This document shows positions 6,958 to 14,157 of a DNA stretch of 21,679 bases, in pieces (within the stretch, counting starts at the first letter, position 1; every line of letters starts with the position of its first letter). Position numbers and translations under genes: made by a program. Origin of the DNA: Thermoanaerobaculales bacterium (lineage in GTDB: Bacteria > Acidobacteriota > Thermoanaerobaculia > Thermoanaerobaculales > Sulfomarinibacteraceae); NCBI GenBank assembly GCA_025456385.1, contig JALOKS010000008.1, positions 1-21,679 on the forward strand. Reading direction: 5' to 3'. Under the pieces are notes generated by a model that was given only the letters and a program-made list of their open reading frames with translations, was not told the DNA's origin and did no database searches.

Positions 6958-8286
6958 ATGCACATCTGCGTGGTGGGTACGGGTTACGTGGGTTTGGTGA
7001 CGGGTGCCTGCCTCGCCGACTTCGGAATGAACGTCACCTGCGTCGACAACGACGCCTCGAAGATCGACATGCTGCTCGAGGGCCGGATGCCGATCTACGA
7101 GCCCGGCCTCGAGACGCTCGTCGAGAAGAACGCCAAGGCCGGGCGGCTGCACTTCACCACCGAGCTCGCGCCGGCGATCGAGAACGCGCTCGCCGTCTTC
7201 ATCGCCGTCGGCACCCCGCCGCGCCCGGACGGCTCGGCGGACCTCTCCTACGTGGTCGAGGTGGCCGAGTCGATCGCCGACAACCTCAACGGCTACAAGG
7301 TCGTCGTCACCAAGTCGACGGTGCCGATCGGGACCGGCGAGCTGATCGAGAAGATCATCGCCGAGCGCTCGAACGGCAGCCACCCCTTCTCGGTCGTCTC
7401 CAACCCGGAGTTCCTGCGCGAGGGCTCGGCGATCGCCGACTTCATGCGCCCGGACCGCGTCGTGATCGGCGCCCGCGACGACCAAGCCGTCGCCATCATG
7501 AAGGACATCTACTCGCCTCTGTACCTCATCGAGACTCCGTTCGTGATCACCAACGTCGAGTCCTCGGAGCTCATCAAGTACGCGTCCAACGCCTTCCTCG
7601 CCACCAAGATCACCTTCATCAACGAGGTCGCTGAGCTCTGCGAGCGGCTCGGCGCCGACGTCCACCACGTCGCCAAGGGCATGGGCCTCGACAAGCGGAT
7701 CGGCCCCAAGTTCCTCCACCCCGGACCCGGCTACGGCGGCTCCTGCTTTCCCAAGGACACGCACGCCTTGACCGAGATCGCCCGCAAGGCCGGGCGCCCA
7801 TTCGAGATCGTGGAAACCGTGGTCGCGGTCAACGAGCGCATCAAGGCGCACGCCGTCGAACGCGTCCGCGAGGCCCTCGGCGACGAGCTGCGCGGCAAGG
7901 TGGTCGCCGTCCTCGGCCTCAGCTTCAAGCCCGAGACCGACGACATGCGGGACTCGACCGCGCTGCCGCTGGTGACGGCCCTGGCGGCGGCCGGTGCCAC
8001 GGTGCGCGCCTTCGACCCGGTGGCGATGGACAACGCCCGCCGGCTGCTGCCGGCCGGCATCTGCTACTGCGCCGATTCCTACGACGCGGCCGCGGGAGCC
8101 GACGCCCTGGTCATCGTCACCGAGTGGAACCAGTTCCGATCCCTCGACATGGCTCGGATCCGCGGGCTGCTGCGGCGACCTCTCGTGGTCGATCTCCGCA
8201 ACGTGTACGACCCGGCGAAGATGCGGGAGCAGGGCTTCGCCTACTTCAGCGTCGGTCGCGCGGCGACGGGCCTGCCCGCAGCTTGA
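6958..8286 (+). CDS. ugd: UDP-glucose 6-dehydrogenase
   Basis: 442 residues, typical length. It oxidises UDP-glucose to UDP-glucuronate with two NAD+ in the cytoplasm, supplying acidic sugars for polysaccharide. The N-terminal NAD fold opens with VVGTGYVGLVTGACLADFG (residues 5-23). VTKSTVPIGTG (118-127) and NPEFLREGSAIADFMRPDRVVIG (from 149) are family signatures. The central domain has ELIKYASNAFLATKITFINE with the conserved Lys207, and the catalytic Cys263 is in GPGYGGSCFPKD. The C-terminal UDP-binding domain contains GLSFKPETDDMRDS. The start at 6958 follows GGGGGAACCTGAG and places GxGxxG at the usual position. The very long upstream open frame is an antisense shadow of the aminotransferase. 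It diverges from the aminotransferase-glycosyltransferase pair, and its neighbours suggest surface glycan synthesis. Confidence 0.96.
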   Translation: MHICVVGTGYVGLVTGACLADFGMNVTCVDNDASKIDMLLEGRMPIYEPGLETLVEKNAKAGRLHFTTELAPAIENALAVFIAVGTPPRPDGSADLSYVVEVAESIADNLNGYKVVVTKSTVPIGTGELIEKIIAERSNGSHPFSVVSNPEFLREGSAIADFMRPDRVVIGARDDQAVAIMKDIYSPLYLIETPFVITNVESSELIKYASNAFLATKITFINEVAELCERLGADVHHVAKGMGLDKRIGPKFLHPGPGYGGSCFPKDTHALTEIARKAGRPFEIVETVVAVNERIKAHAVERVREALGDELRGKVVAVLGLSFKPETDDMRDSTALPLVTALAAAGATVRAFDPVAMDNARRLLPAGICYCADSYDAAAGADALVIVTEWNQFRSLDMARIRGLLRRPLVVDLRNVYDPAKMREQGFAYFSVGRAATGLPAA

Positions 8287-8287
8287 G

Positions 8288-8361
8288 TCGTTGGAACGTC
8301 AGAACGCTTGAACGTTCGAACGCTAAAACCTTGGAACGTTGGAACGTTGCATCGTTCGAAG
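8288..8361. repeat. AACGTT/TTCGAA micro-repeat block B
   Basis: About 74 bp of degenerate tandem units (GTTGGAACGTC, AGAACGCTTGAACG, TTCGAACG, TTGGAACG, TTGGAACGTT, ATCGTTCGAA) begin just after the ugd stop. It shares the 15-mer GAACGTTGGAACGTT and the 10-mer ATCGTTCGAA with block A at 4407-4441. It is non-coding and lower in GC than its surroundings. Possible roles are transcription attenuation after ugd or a mobile palindromic repeat. Confidence 0.8.
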
Positions 8362-8410
8362 GTCCCTGGGCCGCTTGACCGCGGTCCGGGCGGAGGCGAA
8401 ACTGCCGGTG

Positions 8411-8812
8411 ATGACAACGGATGACCCGGTGCGGCTCGACGTCTGGCTCGACGTCGCCTGCCTCTTCAAGACCCGGTCCCAGGCCCAGGAGGCCTGCCAA
8501 CGCGGTCGGGTCGAGGTGAACGGCGACCACGGCAAGCCCCACCGGGGCCTGCGCCCGGGCGACATCGTCCGCATCCAGCTGCCCGACGGTCGGAAACGGA
8601 TCATCGAGGTGGTCGGGCTGGCGGCGACGAACCTGCCGCGGGCCCGCGCCCGCGAGCTCTACATCGACCACACCCCCCCTCCGACCGCCGAGGAGATCGA
8701 GGCGCGGCGCATGCAGCGGCTGTCGGCGCCGCCGCGACGGGCGCGCGGCGCCGGGGCGCCGAAGAAGCGTGAGCGGCGGGATCTGAGGCGGTTGAAAGAG
8801 GGCCCGGACTGA
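8411..8812 (+). CDS. S4-domain RNA-binding protein (Hsp15/RqcP-like)
   Basis: 133 residues. The S4 RNA-binding fold covers about residues 9-60: VRLDVWLDVACLFKTRSQAQEACQ, GRVEVNG, then GLRPGDIVRI. This matches the Hsp15 pattern (RLDKWLW...KTRS.A...C..G.V.VNG). Family members bind stalled 50S subunits carrying peptidyl-tRNA and assist ribosome rescue or quality control. The C-terminal 40 residues are disordered and basic (RRARGAGAPKKRERRDLRRLK), which is consistent with rRNA or tRNA contact. ATG 8411 was chosen because the S4 domain starts right after it. GGAGG lies about 15 nt upstream, rather far, so an in-frame GTG directly before it (8408) is possible. It follows ugd after repeat block B and is probably separately transcribed. 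Confidence 0.85.
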   Translation: MTTDDPVRLDVWLDVACLFKTRSQAQEACQRGRVEVNGDHGKPHRGLRPGDIVRIQLPDGRKRIIEVVGLAATNLPRARARELYIDHTPPPTAEEIEARRMQRLSAPPRRARGAGAPKKRERRDLRRLKEGPD

Positions 8813-8820
8813 GCTCGCGG

Positions 8821-8826
8821 TAGAAT
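8821..8826 (+). promoter_or_regulatory. Candidate -10 upstream of the deaminase gene
   Basis: GCGGTAGAATG gives the -10 TAGAAT, 62 nt before the mtaD ATG. A TTGAAA at 8792-8797 is 23 bp upstream, too far for a standard -35. Support is from the hexamer alone. Confidence 0.3.
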
Positions 8827-8888
8827 GTCCAGACTCCGCGCCTGGCACTGGACCCGGGGAGGGCCGCGTTCGGAGCACGGAGGGACGC

Positions 8889-10214
8889 ATGAGCAGAGGG
8901 GCCAACTGGGACATCCTGGTCCTCGGCGGCACGGTCTTGACCATGGAGCCCGGCAGCTCGCCGATCCGCAGCGGTGCGGTGGCGATCGCCGACGGCCGCA
9001 TCGCGGCCGTCGGGCCGGCCGAGGAGCTGCTGGAGATGGCGCCGTCGGGCGAGGTGCTCAACGCCGGCAACTGCCTCATCCTGCCCGGGCTCGTCAACAC
9101 CCACTCCCACCTCGCGATGACCGTGCTGCGTGGGATCGCCGACGACCTGCCCCTGAAACAGTGGCTGGAAAGCCACATCTGGCCCGCCGAGAAGGAGCAC
9201 ATGAGCCGGGAGGTGGTGCGGGTCGGCACCGAGCTCGCGGTCGCCGAGCAGCTGCTGGGGGGCGTCACCACGACCACCGACATGTACTTCTTCGGCGACG
9301 AGGTGTGCGAGGTGCTCGTCGGGGCGGGCATGCGCGGGGTCGTCGCCGAGTCGCTGATCGGCTTCGCGACGCCGCGCTGCGCCGGGCCCGACGAGATGCT
9401 CGAGCGGCAGCGCGAGCTGATCGAGGCCTACCGGGACCACCACCTCATCACTCCTTCGGTCGCCGCCCATGCACCCTACAGCGTGAGCGCGGCGGACCTC
9501 GTGCGGGAGGCCGAGCTCGCCGAGGAGTACGGGGTGCCGATGCAGATCCACCTCGCCGAGACGCGGTGGGAGGTCGAGAAGCTGCTGGCCGACAAGGGCA
9601 TGTCCCCGGTGGCCTACCTGGCGGACCTGGGCGTGCTCTCCGATCGCACGGTGGCCGCCCACTGCGTCCACGTGTCGCCCGAGGACATCGGCCTGCTCGC
9701 CGAGTTCGAGACGCGGGTCTCGCACAACCCCGTCAGCAACCTCAAGCTGGCATCGGGCGTGTCGCCGGTGCCGGCTCTCGTGCAGGCGGGCGTCACGGTC
9801 GGCCTCGGAACTGACGGCGCCGCCTCGAACAACGGCCTCAACCTGCTGCGCGACATGCAGCTCGCGGCGCTGCTCCACAAGGGAGTGGCCTGCGACCCGA
9901 CGGTGCTGCCCGCGCGGGCGATGGTCGAGATGGCGACCAGCCGCGGCGCCAGGGTGCTCGGTCTCGACAGCCGCATCGGCACCCTGAGCGAGGGCCTGGA
10001 GGCCGACCTGATCTGCGTCGCGGTCGAGGGCCCGCACGCCGCGCCCATGTACGATCCGTTCTCCCACCTGGTGTTCGCCGCCCGCGCCACCGACGTCCGC
10101 CACGTCATGATCGGTGGCCGGGTCGTGGTCCGCAACCGCGTGATCCTGACCCTCGATCGCGAGCGGGTCGAGAGCCAGGTGCGGGCGCTTTCGGAGAAGA
10201 TCCGCCCGAGCTGA
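8889..10214 (+). CDS. mtaD: 5-methylthioadenosine / S-adenosylhomocysteine deaminase (amidohydrolase family)
   Basis: 441 residues. It deaminates methylthioadenosine and S-adenosylhomocysteine to their inosine forms, an alternative route for clearing products of SAM use. The metal-dependent amidohydrolase motifs are all present: NTHSHLAMTVLRG with metal ligands His72 and His74, HAPYSVS at 194, QIHLAET with His221, AAHCVHV with His258, and GLGTDGAASNN with catalytic Asp309. The N-terminal LVLGGTVLTMEPG and C-terminal IGGRVVVRN strands form the flanking beta-sandwich. The subfamily call rests on LRGIADDLPLKQWLE and GTDGAASNN, which are typical of MtaD rather than guanine deaminase or TrzA-type hydrolases, though other nucleoside substrates are possible. 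The start is supported by CGGAGGGACGC just upstream. The usp gene follows after 11 nt, so the two form an operon. Confidence 0.87.
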   Translation: MSRGANWDILVLGGTVLTMEPGSSPIRSGAVAIADGRIAAVGPAEELLEMAPSGEVLNAGNCLILPGLVNTHSHLAMTVLRGIADDLPLKQWLESHIWPAEKEHMSREVVRVGTELAVAEQLLGGVTTTTDMYFFGDEVCEVLVGAGMRGVVAESLIGFATPRCAGPDEMLERQRELIEAYRDHHLITPSVAAHAPYSVSAADLVREAELAEEYGVPMQIHLAETRWEVEKLLADKGMSPVAYLADLGVLSDRTVAAHCVHVSPEDIGLLAEFETRVSHNPVSNLKLASGVSPVPALVQAGVTVGLGTDGAASNNGLNLLRDMQLAALLHKGVACDPTVLPARAMVEMATSRGARVLGLDSRIGTLSEGLEADLICVAVEGPHAAPMYDPFSHLVFAARATDVRHVMIGGRVVVRNRVILTLDRERVESQVRALSEKIRPS

Positions 10215-10225
10215 AGGAGGCGCCG

Positions 10226-11119
10226 ATGTCCGCATTGCCGAAGACCGTACTCGCCGCGACCGACTTCTCAGAACCCGCCGAGGCGGCCGCCCGGTTGGCG
10301 CGCGAGCTCGCCGGCAGCTTTGCTGCGCGCTTCCACATGCTGCACGTCATCGTGCTGCTCGAGGACCCGCATCTCGAGGAGTCGCACCGGCGACAGCTGG
10401 ATGAGCTCGTGGCGACCGCCGACGAGGCGCGCCGCAAGGTGCTCGCGGAGAAGCCTCCGGACAGCGCCGAGGTTGCGGTCGTCCCCCACCTGGTCCGGGG
10501 CATCGCTCCCGGCGAGACGATCGTCGAGGTTGCCGCAAACGTCGGCGCCGACCTCATCGTCGTGGGCACCCACGGTCGCCGCGGGCTCTCCCACCTGCTC
10601 CTGGGATCGGTCGCGGAGCGGGTGGTCCGCACCGCGGGCCGCAGCGTGCTGACCGTACGTGGCGACGCCGCCGTCATCCCGCAGTGGCCGCGGCGGATCC
10701 TCGTGCCGCACGACTTCTCCGACGCCTCGGCGGAGGCGGTCCGCACGGCCGCGCTGTGGGCGCGGCACTTCGGCTCCGAGATCACGCTCCTGCACGCGGT
10801 GGAGCCGGTGGTGTACCCGGAGTTCTACGCCATCGAGACCATCTCGGACGACCTCATGGGACGCCTGAAGGGGCGCTCCCGCGAGGCCCTCGAGAAGGCC
10901 GCGGCCGAGCTCGTCGGCGGCGGCCTCCCAGTCACGACCCGAGTCGAGATCGGGAGGGCGGCGGAGACCATCGCCGAGGTGGCGGACCCCGAGCGCTACG
11001 ACCTGCTGGTGATGGCGACCCGGGGGCTGTCAGCCCTCGAGCACCTGTTCCTCGGGTCGGTGACCGAGGCGGTGCTCCGGCGGAGCCGGGTGCCGATGCT
11101 GACGATCCCGAACGCCTGA
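10226..11119 (+). CDS. Tandem-domain universal stress protein (UspA family)
   Basis: 297 residues with two Usp domains, about 5-150 and 155-297. Each has the alpha/beta fold opening (TVLAATDFSEPAE; RILVPHDFSDASAEA). Domain 1 carries a complete G-2x-G-9x-G-S ATP-binding motif (GTHGRRGLSHLLLGS). In domain 2 the first glycine is alanine (ATRGLSALEHLFLGS), so nucleotide binding there may be weaker. Usp proteins act in starvation, redox or stress adaptation in the cytoplasm, and no partner can be inferred. A strong AAGGAGG (10214-10220) overlaps the mtaD stop, five bases before the ATG, so the genes are co-transcribed. Its stop is only 2 bp from the stop of the convergent pth gene. Confidence 0.9.
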   Translation: MSALPKTVLAATDFSEPAEAAARLARELAGSFAARFHMLHVIVLLEDPHLEESHRRQLDELVATADEARRKVLAEKPPDSAEVAVVPHLVRGIAPGETIVEVAANVGADLIVVGTHGRRGLSHLLLGSVAERVVRTAGRSVLTVRGDAAVIPQWPRRILVPHDFSDASAEAVRTAALWARHFGSEITLLHAVEPVVYPEFYAIETISDDLMGRLKGRSREALEKAAAELVGGGLPVTTRVEIGRAAETIAEVADPERYDLLVMATRGLSALEHLFLGSVTEAVLRRSRVPMLTIPNA

Positions 11120-11121
11120 TC

Positions 11122-11706
11122 TCAGTCGGCCGCCGCGCTCTCGACCGGCCGGTTGAAATCGTTCATCGCCCGCTCGAGGCCGTCCCTGACGGCACAGGCG
11201 ACGGCGTCGGCGGCGCGGTGGACCGACGCCTCGAAGGCCTCCGTCTCGGCCGCCGGGAAGGCCGAGAGCACGTAGTCGGCAAGCTCGCCGACCGGCCCCG
11301 ACCCCCGCACCCCGAGGCGCAGGCGGGCAAAGCCGGTGCCGAGCCGCTCGCAGATGTCGCGCAGACCGTTGTGGGTGCCGGGGCCGCCTGCGGCGCGCAG
11401 GCGCAGCGTGCCGAGGGGCAGGTCCACGTCGTCGACCACCACCAGCAGCTGCCCGGGGTCGAGCCCGAGACCCGCCGCGAGCTCGCCGGCGGCGGTCCCG
11501 GAGCGGTTCATGAAGCCCTGAGGCTTCGCCAGGATCACCGTCCGCGCGAGCGACGCCGCCGCCGCGTCACAGCCGCCGCGGCGCACCCACGGACCGAGGC
11601 CGTGGCGGCGGTGGAGCTCGTCGACCACCGTGAAGCCGGCGTTGTGGCGGGTGTGGGCATAGCCCGGCCCGGGATTCCCCAGGCCGAGCACGAGCTCGAC
11701 GGCCAT
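11122..11706 (-). CDS. pth: Peptidyl-tRNA hydrolase
   Basis: 194 residues, standard bacterial Pth size. It releases tRNA from prematurely dropped peptidyl-tRNA in the cytoplasm. Active-site residues are visible: Asn11 in GLGNPGPGYAHTRHNAGF, catalytic His21 in the same block, Asn67 in KPQGFMNRSG, the acidic VVVDDVDLPLG strand with Asp94-region carboxylates, and Asn113 in GPGTHNGLRDI. The start at 11706 (MAVELVLGLGNP) gives the canonical N-terminus; the longer open frame overlaps rplY and is a shadow. The Shine-Dalgarno is weak (CGGGCGGGCG). It lies 28 bp downstream of rplY, the order prs-rplY-pth that is widely conserved in bacteria, and it converges tightly with usp. Confidence 0.96.
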   Translation of the reverse strand: MAVELVLGLGNPGPGYAHTRHNAGFTVVDELHRRHGLGPWVRRGGCDAAAASLARTVILAKPQGFMNRSGTAAGELAAGLGLDPGQLLVVVDDVDLPLGTLRLRAAGGPGTHNGLRDICERLGTGFARLRLGVRGSGPVGELADYVLSAFPAAETEAFEASVHRAADAVACAVRDGLERAMNDFNRPVESAAAD

Positions 11707-11734
11707 CGCGCGCCCGCCCGGATCGGCGGGACGA

Positions 11735-12430
11735 CTACTCGCCCCGGCCACCCTCGTCGCCGGCCTTGCCCCTGCCGATGACCTCCGGCTCCGCGGCCTC
11801 GGCGGTGACGAGCGCACCCTCGGCCGCCTTCGCGGTCTCGTCCTCGGCGACCGCCCGCGGCGCCTCGACACCGACCACGATCCGCTCCGAGTCGGTGACG
11901 AAACGGCCGTTCTCCGGCAGCTGCCCGGCGAGGTCCTTGACCCTCAGGTGGTCGCCGATCTCGAGCGCCGAGACGTCGATCACGAACTTGTCGAACATCT
12001 CCCGCGGCAGCAGCTCGATCTCGACGTCGCGGGTCATGAAGTCGAGCCGCCCGCCGTGGCGCACGCCGATGCTGTCCCCGGTGAGCTCGACCGGCATCTT
12101 GACGGTGAGCTTGTGGCCCCGGGTGATGCGGATGAAGTCGATGTGGGTGAAGCGACCGTTGATGGGGTCGACCTGCAGCTCCCTGATCATCGCCAGGCGC
12201 TCCTCGTCGGAGTCCTTCAGCTTGAGCAGGAAGATCGTGTTCTCGCCGGCGGCGCTCTTCAAGATCTCCTTGACCGAGCGCTCGTCGACCGAGATCGCCA
12301 CCGGTGGCTTGTCGCCGCCGTACAGAACGGCGGGCACCCTGCCCCCGCGCCGCATCCGGCCGGCCTCGACGGTTCCCCGCCCCGGGCGGAGCTCGACGGT
12401 GATGGTCATTTCCGGGCTCTGTAGTGACAT
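11735..12430 (-). CDS. rplY: 50S ribosomal protein L25 / general stress protein Ctc (two-domain form)
   Basis: 231 residues, the long CTC/TL5 type. The N-terminal 5S rRNA-binding domain spans about residues 8-100 (RRGGRVPAVLYGGDKPPVAISVDE, LQVDPINGRFTHIDF). The C-terminal TL5 domain follows (KMPVELTGDSIGVRHGGRL, VIDVSALEIGDHLRVKDL). A 35-residue acidic, alanine-rich tail ends the protein. It binds 5S rRNA on the large subunit, and in Bacillus the homologue is a general stress protein. AAGGGAG lies upstream of ATG 12430; an in-frame ATG eight codons later (MTITVELR) is an alternative start. It sits between prs and pth with 28-bp gaps on either side, consistent with one operon. Confidence 0.95.
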   Translation of the reverse strand: MSLQSPEMTITVELRPGRGTVEAGRMRRGGRVPAVLYGGDKPPVAISVDERSVKEILKSAAGENTIFLLKLKDSDEERLAMIRELQVDPINGRFTHIDFIRITRGHKLTVKMPVELTGDSIGVRHGGRLDFMTRDVEIELLPREMFDKFVIDVSALEIGDHLRVKDLAGQLPENGRFVTDSERIVVGVEAPRAVAEDETAKAAEGALVTAEAAEPEVIGRGKAGDEGGRGE

Positions 12431-12458
12431 GTCGCGAATCTCCCTTAATGAGTCGTGG

Positions 12459-13406
12459 CTATACGAAGAGGCTCGACACCGAGGCGCCTTCGTGAATCCG
12501 CCGGATCGCCTCTCCGAGGAGGACGGCGAGCGACAGCTGCTCCACCTTGGGACAGCTGCGCGCCGCGTCGCTCAGAGCCAGGGTGTCCGTCACCATCACC
12601 CGCTCGATCGGCGAGGCGGCGATGCGGTCGATCGCCGGGCCGGAGAACACCGCGTGCACTCCGGTGGCGGACACCGACCGCGCGCCGCGCTCGATCAGCG
12701 CCTGAGCGGAGTGGACCAGGGTTCCCGCGGTGTCGATGATGTCGTCGACGATGACGCAGTCGCAGCCGTCAACGTTGCCGATGACGTTCATGATCTCGGC
12801 GCGGTTGGCCTCCGGGCGCCGCTTGTCCATGATCGCGAGGTCGAGCTTGAGCCGCTTCGCGAAAGCCCGGGCGCGCTCGACGCCGCCGGCATCGGGCGAC
12901 ACCAGCATGGGCCGCTCGAGCCCGCGCCGCCGGATCGCCTCGATGAGCACGGGGGCGGCGTACAGGTGGTCGACCGGGATGTCGAAGAAGCCCTGGATCT
13001 GCGCGGCGTGCAGGTCGATGGTGAGCACCCTGCCCGCGCCTGCGGTGGTGATGAGGTTGGCGATCAGCTTGGCGGTGATCGGAACCCGCGGCGCGTCCTT
13101 GCGGTCCTGGCGCGCATAGCCCATGTAGGGCATGACCACGCAGACGCGCGCCGGGGAGGCCCTCCGGAAGGCGTCGAGCATGATCAGGAGCTCCATCAGG
13201 TTCTGGTTCGCCGGCGGGCCGGTGGGCTGAACGATGAAGACGTCCGCGCCGCGCGCGTTCTCCTCGATCTGGCAGAACAGCTCGCCATCCGAGAAGCTGC
13301 CGAGGCGGATCCTCCCCATCTCGATCTGCAGGTAGCCGCAGATCGACTCCGTCAGCGCCGGGTTGGCCCGGCCCGAGAAAATCAGGAGCGGGTTCTCAGT
13401 CACCAT
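12459..13406 (-). CDS. prs: Ribose-phosphate pyrophosphokinase (PRPP synthetase, class I)
   Basis: 315 residues, normal length. It makes PRPP from ribose 5-phosphate and ATP for purine, pyrimidine, His, Trp and NAD synthesis. The N-terminal half has the ATP and regulatory region (SDGELFCQIEENARGADVF, YMGYARQDRKD at 94-104). The histidine of TIDLHAAQIQGFF (His133) contacts ATP. The flexible catalytic loop contains Lys195 and Arg197 (MDKRRPEAN). The PRPP-binding loop is CVIVDDIIDTAGTL (217-230). Leader: the start codon is 15 nt from the CCA end of tRNA-Gln, and only a weak ribosome-binding stretch (GCGGACGGCGG) fits in between. It is probably co-transcribed with the tRNA and followed by rplY and pth. 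Confidence 0.97.
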   Translation of the reverse strand: MVTENPLLIFSGRANPALTESICGYLQIEMGRIRLGSFSDGELFCQIEENARGADVFIVQPTGPPANQNLMELLIMLDAFRRASPARVCVVMPYMGYARQDRKDAPRVPITAKLIANLITTAGAGRVLTIDLHAAQIQGFFDIPVDHLYAAPVLIEAIRRRGLERPMLVSPDAGGVERARAFAKRLKLDLAIMDKRRPEANRAEIMNVIGNVDGCDCVIVDDIIDTAGTLVHSAQALIERGARSVSATGVHAVFSGPAIDRIAASPIERVMVTDTLALSDAARSCPKVEQLSLAVLLGEAIRRIHEGASVSSLFV

Positions 13407-13421
13407 CCGCCGTCCGCTTCG

Positions 13422-13496
13422 TGGCTGGGGCGGCAGGATTCGAACCTGCGGATGCCGGTTCCAAAGACCGGTGGCTTACCGCTTGCCGACGCCCCA
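13422..13496 (-). tRNA. tRNA-Gln (anticodon UUG), CCA encoded
   Basis: On the minus strand the acceptor TGGGGCG pairs with CGCCCCA, the discriminator is G, and CCA is genomically encoded (13424-13422). The anticodon arm is CCGGT-CTTTGGA-ACCGG with TTG at loop positions 34-36, giving Gln. The T arm is GCAGG-TTCGAAT-CCTGC, fully paired. Without CCA it is 72 nt. It lies between spoVG and prs, as tRNA-Gln does next to prs in many proteobacteria. Confidence 0.96.
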
Positions 13497-13506
13497 AGCG
13501 GGGCAG

Positions 13507-13512
13507 AGTATA
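13507..13512 (-). promoter_or_regulatory. Candidate -10 for tRNA-Gln / prs transcript
   Basis: TATACT, the best -10 match in the block, ends 10 nt before the mature tRNA 5' end, so transcription would begin about 4 nt upstream of the tRNA. A -35 is not obvious in the GC-rich upstream segment. Confidence 0.5.
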
Positions 13513-13586
13513 CCCGATTCCGGCTCGGCCGGGGCGGTAGGGCCAGGTCCGTAACAGACTGCATGCCTTGCGTTTCAGGCGCCACC

Positions 13587-13985
13587 TCACTCCGGATCCT
13601 CGGCCTGGCTCGGCGTGTCGGCGGTCCAGAACTCCTCGGCGAAGAGGCGCGCGGCGAGCCGGTCCATCGCCGAGGACGGCGGCTCCTTGCCGCCCGGCGA
13701 CGGCCCGCCCTCCTCCGGAACCACCCGGTTGCGGACCGCGGTCTCGAACTCCGCGATCACCCGCTTCTCGATGGCCTCGCGGGTTCGGGCGTCGAGCGGG
13801 TGGGCGATGTCGCGCATCTGGCCGTTGCGGGTCTTGCGGGCCGGCATCGACACGAAGACCTGGCCCTCGCGACCCTCGATCACGCGCAGGTCGTTGACGA
13901 TGAAGCAGTCGTCGAAGACCACGCTGGCGAAGGCCCGGACCTTGCCGCCCTTGCTCGGACTGATGCGAACCTCGGTCACTTCCAC
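13587..13985 (-). CDS. spoVG: SpoVG-family regulator
   Basis: 132 residues starting with GTG. The N-terminal 85 residues are a clear SpoVG domain: VEVTEVRISPSKGGKVRAFA, the VVFDDCFIVNDLRVIEG strand, FVSMPARKTRNGQMRDIAHPLDARTREAI. SpoVG proteins bind nucleic acid and influence septation, sporulation timing, capsule and virulence genes in Firmicutes; homologues occur in spirochaetes and several diderm phyla. The C-terminal 45 residues (RNRVVPEEGGPSPGGKEPP...) are an extension beyond the Bacillus protein. GTG 13985 was chosen because GGGAGGAGG sits seven bases upstream and the domain begins immediately; a larger frame upstream lacks any family match. A neighbouring tRNA-Gln-prs-rplY-pth string mirrors the Bacillus spoVG-glmU-prs-ctc-pth order without glmU. 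Confidence 0.93.
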   Translation of the reverse strand: MEVTEVRISPSKGGKVRAFASVVFDDCFIVNDLRVIEGREGQVFVSMPARKTRNGQMRDIAHPLDARTREAIEKRVIAEFETAVRNRVVPEEGGPSPGGKEPPSSAMDRLAARLFAEEFWTADTPSQAEDPE

Positions 13986-14093
13986 CTGCGAACCTCCTCC
14001 CGCCGGCCCCGCGCCTGGCAGCTCTGCCGGCGCCCGGAGGCCACCCCCGCAACCCGCGCGCGCGACCCTGTCGTGCAGGCGTCGGGGCGCTCT

Positions 14094-14123
14094 ACAGTAA
14101 CCGCTGGCGGGGCCAACGGTCAA
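14094..14123 (-). promoter_or_regulatory. Candidate sigma70-type promoter for spoVG
   Basis: The minus strand shows TTGACC (14123-14118), an 18-bp spacer and TACTGT (14099-14094). It would give a leader of roughly 100 nt before the spoVG GTG. The -35 is a five-of-six match and the -10 is weak. The rest of the 172-bp gap between the lipoprotein and spoVG shows nothing else that I can support. Confidence 0.4.
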
Positions 14124-14157
14124 CCGAGACCCGCTCTCCGAGCCGCTCCGCCGCTGC

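Noticed and set aside
8813..8888. SAH or SAM riboswitch ahead of mtaD
   Set aside because: Only about 56 nt would lie between the candidate transcription start and the ATG, and I see no conserved riboswitch core. A normal Shine-Dalgarno is present.
8601..10235. 544-residue minus-strand frame opposite mtaD
   Set aside because: Antisense shadow with no recognisable domain. The mtaD active-site motifs and Shine-Dalgarno are intact on the plus strand.
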